DNA of 64,000 nucleotides, from the NCBI GenBank assembly GCA_030765055.1, contig CM060950.1:276272975-276336974 (forward strand), given 5' to 3'. The DNA comes from Mantis religiosa (taxonomy: Eukaryota > Arthropoda > Insecta > Mantodea > Mantidae). Positions within the stretch are counted from its first letter, which is position 1, and each line of letters opens with the position of its first letter. The translations under genes were made by a program, and so were the position numbers. Under the pieces are notes generated by a model. That model was not told where the DNA came from. It saw only the letters and a program-made list of their open reading frames with translations, and searched no databases. Positions 59,691 to 64,000 of this stretch are shown here, piece after piece.

Positions 59691-61379
59691 TAATTTTCAT
59701 TTATTTTTAGCTGATTAAGAGTTGCAGTGCCAGTTTTGTCTAGGCAGTAAGAAAGAGTAGAAAACTTAATACAGCTATAAATTTCTGACTGTGATCTAGG
59801 CCAATTTTCATTATTTTTAGCAGATAGCATTTACAAAAATAAAGAACAGGGATAAAAAACAAAAGTTAGCATTCGTGTGACTGTTGTACTTTACATGACA
59901 CGTTTATGTCATAGACTTCAGAAAATTTCTTGTCCATAACTTAACAATACTGTTCTTAATCATCTGCTGTATAGTAAGGAAGGCACTCAATTTACTTAGA
60001 TCATATATGACTGCAATTTCAGGTCAGACAGGTAATATCCTCATTTTGATCAAGCAGAATGTGTGCATATAAGATAATATGGTTTTATATTTTTCTTTCC
60101 TAGCTATTTTTGATAGATTAATGGCTTATAGTAAACTGCTTTGTTGTATGTCTAGTATAACTGTGCTGTATGCAGTGTGAGGCAAATCTTTTGTTGTAAT
60201 GACAGGAAGAAGTACAAAAATTTAAGTCGGGTGGAGGAAAACCATTGAAACAAAAACATTTTGTGCATTTCCTCGCAATCATGTGATGCCAGTGAAAGTA
60301 TTATGGGACATTGAAGTTACATGCTGTAATTTAATTAGGACATGAAATGCAGAAAATACAACAGGAAAAACATCTTATATTTCCAAATAACAAAGAAATT
60401 AATGTTATTAACAAGAAATTAGTTATTGTTTTGTGTCAGCCAGATTAAGCTTGTCCAAAATACAATTGAAAAATTTGTTTCTGCAATTTCACCACATACA
60501 CGTCACAAGCTTTTGAATCAGTTTTTATTTTTCAGTAAAATTGTATGTTTTGGAAATGGAAACCAGTCAGTCTTTTATTTTCTTCAATAAATCAATCATA
60601 AAATTTGGATTATAGTGAGTTAGACCATCAGGCAACAGGTGAAATGCATGAAGAAAATTTGTTAAGGCAGTAAGTCACATCAGACACTGGCAGGTGCAAT
60701 CTTTGAGATGATGGCAGTTACGGTTACTTTTATAATTAGACTATCCTTTTATTGTGCATGTAAATAGGACAGCAGCCTTTGATGTTTTGTAGGTCTGATT
60801 TGTTTTCCAACAAGGGTCTAAGATATGTTTCTTTAAAAAAAAATTTTTACTATTTTTCTTTTCTTTTTTGCTTTCTCTATTCACTCCCCGTAATAAGTAG
60901 AAGAAATATTGCAATCCACTCAAAATTTATATTTCAAGATTTTGGCATAAATAGATGTTTTGAGGTTCTGTAAATTCAAAAATGCATTTTTAGAAAAACA
61001 TTTCAGTTTGAAAATCTATCTTTAGAACTGAAAGGAGCTGAATAAAATACCAAACTTGGATTTACTTCCATCTTCCCAGGATGTGACATGATTTTAAAGA
61101 AAATCTTTCCCACTTTAAACTACTATACACATGTAACTTTTTTTATTATTTGTCTTTACTCAGACACATTCTAAACAATTTTTATTAAAATGCAGTGCAT
61201 TAAGATATTTACATGACTAATAAAGTGTATATCTTGAATTTTTTATAAATAGCCTGTGAAGTTCTTTGAATTTTGTAACATTAAACTGAGAGATAAGAAC
61301 TAGGGCAAAAACTTGATGCAGGAAAAATGTAACACTTATTAAAATAAACAATTTGTGTCAAATATTTTGTAATATTAAC
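59691..61379. other. AT-rich intron, nothing recognised
   Basis: No motif, repeat or splice-flanked open frame was seen. Short frames at 60741-60973 lie in low-complexity sequence. Confidence 0.5.
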
Positions 61380-61493
61380 TATTTTCAAAATAGAATAAAA
61401 AGAAGTATTTCAGAAAGTGGAGTGCCATTGTTACTAAAATTAGGCAAGTGAGTCAACCTTGTTTATACTTTTCTCCACTTACAAGTTTTTTAT

Positions 61494-61533
61494 GAAGACT
61501 AGTTTCTGGGGACTTCTCCCCTATCGTCAGTTC
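61494..61533 (-). ncRNA. Hammerhead ribozyme motif, PLE family C (61 kb) left arm
   Basis: Minus strand: CTGACGA (61524-61530), stem II GGGG/CCCC, GAAA, ACTAGT, C, TTC. Core intact; the stem I base next to the core differs from the 22 kb copy. Confidence 0.74.
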
Positions 61534-61703
61534 TGTGGTTGACTGATGATGCATCCGGTGTCTGCATCTGGCTTGGTGTCGTGCTGCCATCTAATGTCCT
61601 GGTAAGTTTGATGACGTCATCTACCGCAGGAATTTCAAAATTCATCAAGAGGTCCTGTTTTTTCGTAATAAATATGTTTTCCCAAATCTGTAGTTCCAGA
61701 GGT

Positions 61704-62860
61704 TCCCACGCAACCAGTACCGCCGTGCCACAGAAACACCAGACAATGTAGTCAACATCTCTTCCCAAACTTTCACCGAAAAAGAGTTAAAATTTTTAAA
61801 CAAAGGTTTTAAGACTTGTGTCGGCAACTCGGGCAATTTAGACGATTACATCGCTGACGTCACCATAACCTCGAACTTTTTGGAAAATGGTAGCGAAAAA
61901 ACATTAGTTAAATCAAAATGCTTAGAAATTCTCAAGGGGATGACATTCAGACAGGAAAATAACTATAAAGAAACTATTCAAACATTGAACCAAAAACCAG
62001 TTTTATATCTGAAAGCAGACAAAGGAAACACGGTAGTCATTATGGACCGAAATGATTACAACCAGCGAATCGAACATCCACTACAAAATCCAGAATATAC
62101 AACCCTAACCAAAAACCCATTAAAGAAATACATAGAAACCACCAAAAAAGCAATTAAAGAAAATACCATAGTGCCACATAAGATTAGCATAATTGTAAAC
62201 AACCCTAATTTGCCAAAATTATACTGCCTACCTAAGATCCACAAGACAGACAACAGCATGCGACCCATTATTAACAATATAGATGCCCCGACTTACAAAC
62301 TGGCAAAATGGTTGGTGGAAGAATTTGACAAGTTTGAAAAGTTTGAATCTCTAAGCATAAAGAATTCATTTCATTTTGTAAAGAAAATTGAAAACATAGT
62401 TATAAAAACTGAAGAGGTGATGGTGTCCTTTGATATCAGATCTCTATTCACGAGCATACCAATAGAAAAAATTCCAAAATTGATGAAAGACTGGTTGTCC
62501 AAAAGCAACGTTGCGGATGTTAAAATAGAGGAATACATCAGATTAACCACCCTATGTATTGAACAAAACAGCTTCACGTTCTCCAGCAAGATCTTCCAAC
62601 AAACAGCAGGCTTGGCCATGGGTAACCCTCTTTCACCATTACTAGCTAATCTGTTCATGAGTAATTTGGAAACACACATTCCTAAAGCCTTTCCACATAT
62701 TTTCAAATGTTGGCATAGATATGTCGACAATGTGTTTGCTATAGTCCCTAGAAGACTGACCAAGGATGCTATAAAGTTGCTAAACCTACAAGAAAAATCC
62801 ATAGTTTTCACCATTGAAGTAGAGCAGGATGAATGTTCCGCTAACAAAAACAGAATATGA
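61704..62860 (+). pseudogene. PLE family C reverse transcriptase, catalytic Asp changed and internal deletion
   Basis: Open from the inversion junction: VVNISSQTFTEKELKFLNKG (PLE N-terminal block), VLYLKADKGNTVVIMDRNDY, LYCLPKIHKTDNSMRPIINN, VMVSFDIRSLFTSIP (first catalytic Asp), GLAMGNPLSPLLANLFM and HRYVDNVFAIV. The last should be YVDD, so the third catalytic Asp is Asn (GAC AAT). After EVEQDE at about 62832 a deletion of roughly 230 bases removes the FLDLKI and YRKPTHT blocks and shifts the frame. Reading resumes as NVPLTKTEYEQEYAH. The RT is therefore doubly inactive. The frame continues upstream of the TTG at 61880, so I start it at the junction. Confidence 0.9.
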
Positions 62861-63002
62861 ACAGGAGTACGCTCACATACACCAGGTTGCCGAACTGAAC
62901 AACTAACACAAATTTCATCAAAAAACTGATCTACAGACACAAAAGAAACAAAAACTTAAGGGACATTACTACGTTAAAAAAACTAGGAAACCCAAACACC
63001 AG

Positions 63003-63558
63003 ATATGGAAAATTTACATTTCATCCAAAATACTTCAAAAAATTTGAAAAGATATTTAAGAGCTTCAACATAAAATTAGCCCCTCAAAACAAACACAACA
63101 TCCGCAACTTACTAAAGAACCCTCTAAAAAATAGCACACCAAAAACTCAATTATCAGGCATTTACCAAATGAGTTGCCAGGATTGTGACAAGATATACAT
63201 TGGTAAGACCAAAAGGAATCTAGGAACAAGAATGAAAGAACACTTCAGAAATATTAAATTCAAACAAATGGACAAGTCGGCCATAGCACATCACTTTTGG
63301 TCTGAGAATCACAACATAAAACAAGAAATAGAACTGATCAAACAGGCAAAGAAACCTCTGGAACTACAGATTTGGGAAAACATATTTATTACGAAAAAAC
63401 AGGACCTCTTGATGAATTTTGAAATTCCCGCGGTAGATGATGTTAACAAACTTACCAGGACATTAGATGGCATCACGACACCAAGCCAGATGCAGACACT
63501 GGATGCATCATCAGTCAACCACAGAACTGACGATAGGGGAGAAGTCCCCAGAAACTAG
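63003..63558 (+). CDS. PLE family C GIY-YIG endonuclease
   Basis: Runs from YGKFTFHPKYFKKFEKIF through LSGIYQMSCQDCDKIYIGKT (63150-63210), MKEHFRNIKFKQMDKSAI, HHFWSENHNI and LQIWENIFITKKQDLLMN, ending NHRTDDRGEVPRN with the stop at 63556-63558. The first codons belong to the same original polyprotein as the RT, out of frame here because of the deletion. The endonuclease itself is unbroken and almost identical to the copies at 22005-23285. Confidence 0.9.
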
Positions 63559-63563
63559 TCTTC
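63524..63563 (+). ncRNA. Hammerhead ribozyme motif, PLE family C (61 kb) right arm
   Basis: CTGACGA at 63527-63533, stem II, GAAA, ACTAGT, C, TTC. It overlaps the final endonuclease codons and stop. Confidence 0.74.
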
Positions 63564-63635
63564 ATAAAAAACTTGTAAGTGGAGAAAAGTATATACAAGG
63601 TTGACTCACTTACTTAATTTTAGTATTTTCAAAAT

Positions 63636-64000
63636 ATTCCATACTTCACACTACACTTTAACAAGCATATCGTCTGATAAACATGCTTGAAATTTTGTAA
63701 TTCGCTATTTTGTCTTTATCAATGGAGCACAGAGATAAACATTTGATTCATTTCAGATGACGCAATTAGTGCATATTAGCATAAAATGGCATTCTCAGTC
63801 TAAAATATATAGTGAGTAATGTAACACAGATAGAGGAATCATTTTCATATAAAATAAATAATATGTAACAGATGTACATGAATTTGTAATGGATCGAGAA
63901 AGGTCATGTAATTATTTGCAGTAGCTGTTTTTTCTTCCAGCATTGAAAAATGTTAATGATCACCTGTCTTACCTTTAAAAATATTTTTGCTCTCTGCTTC
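63636..64000. other. Intron to window end, nothing recognised
   Basis: AT-rich; no CKK-coding exon of Patronin and no repeat recognised. Confidence 0.5.

Larger units (their letters stand above)
61392..63623. mobile_element. Penelope-like element family C, longest RT copy in the window
   Basis: TATTTTCAAAAT at 61380-61391 and 63624-63635 is the target duplication. A short minus arm (61392 to about 61703) with hammerhead and C-terminus is joined head-to-head to a long plus arm (about 61704-63623). The plus arm holds nearly the whole RT, then the endonuclease, hammerhead and tail. The one-sided extension AGAATAAAAAGAAGTATTTC is at the left here, whereas the sister copy (22005-23285) has it at the right. 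Confidence 0.93.

Overview
The window is eukaryotic, from an insect or other arthropod. It is AT-rich, with GT-AG introns, microsatellites, tRNA-derived SINEs and a dense load of transposable elements. The only host gene I can recognise is the 3' half of Patronin (the insect CAMSAP, a microtubule minus-end binding protein), on the + strand. It is spread over six exons: 3099-3305, 13906-14142, 27187-27379, 28764-28853, 30909-30992 and 31275-31373. Exon phases agree at every junction. The C-terminal CKK domain is not present, so the last visible intron runs more than 32.6 kb, past the window end. The species cannot be fixed from sequence alone; large introns and these repeat types fit a large-genome insect.

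Almost everything else is intronic transposon. The dominant class is Penelope-like elements (PLEs): about fourteen insertions of several families, with a reverse transcriptase (RT) followed by a GIY-YIG endonuclease. Most loci have two arms in head-to-head inverted orientation, 11-13 bp target-site duplications (TSDs), and a hammerhead-ribozyme-like motif at the 3' end of each arm. Other elements are four mariner/Tc1 copies, one piggyBac, one hAT, five non-LTR retrotransposons (LINEs), one Gypsy LTR element lacking its RT, two SINEs and one MITE.

Layout: 370-1230 mariner; 1670-2750 PLE; 3099 exon 1; 3880-5784 LINE tail split by a PLE; 6621-13531 a four-level nest (mariner, PLE, piggyBac, PLE); 13906 exon 2; 14487-15980 mariner holding a PLE end; 16360-21720 hAT holding a nearly intact LINE; 22005-23285 PLE palindrome; 23300-24930 LINE; 25047-25165 (AAT)n; 25528-25738 PLE fragment; 27113-27379 exon 3 with a duplicated splice acceptor; 28119-28443 MITE; exon 4; 1000-N gap 29282-30281; exons 5 and 6; 31711-32385 two PLE-like palindromes; 33000-40320 a CR1-like LINE broken by three PLE insertions; 41800-43040 LINE; 43855-47038 Gypsy; 47039-47880 PLE; 49160-49960 decayed DDE-like element; 52944-54452 mariner holding a SINE; 54450-58402 a perfect (GT)n array of 3.95 kb; 59441-59678 SINE; 61392-63623 PLE.

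The transposons form no pathway with the host gene. The insertions can be ordered by age from their nesting. The points most worth a second look are the coding overlap of the PLE hammerhead motifs, the duplicated Patronin acceptor, the (GT)n array abutting a mariner terminal repeat, and the very short or clustered PLE insertions with clean TSDs. All homology calls come from reading motifs; no alignment or database search was run.
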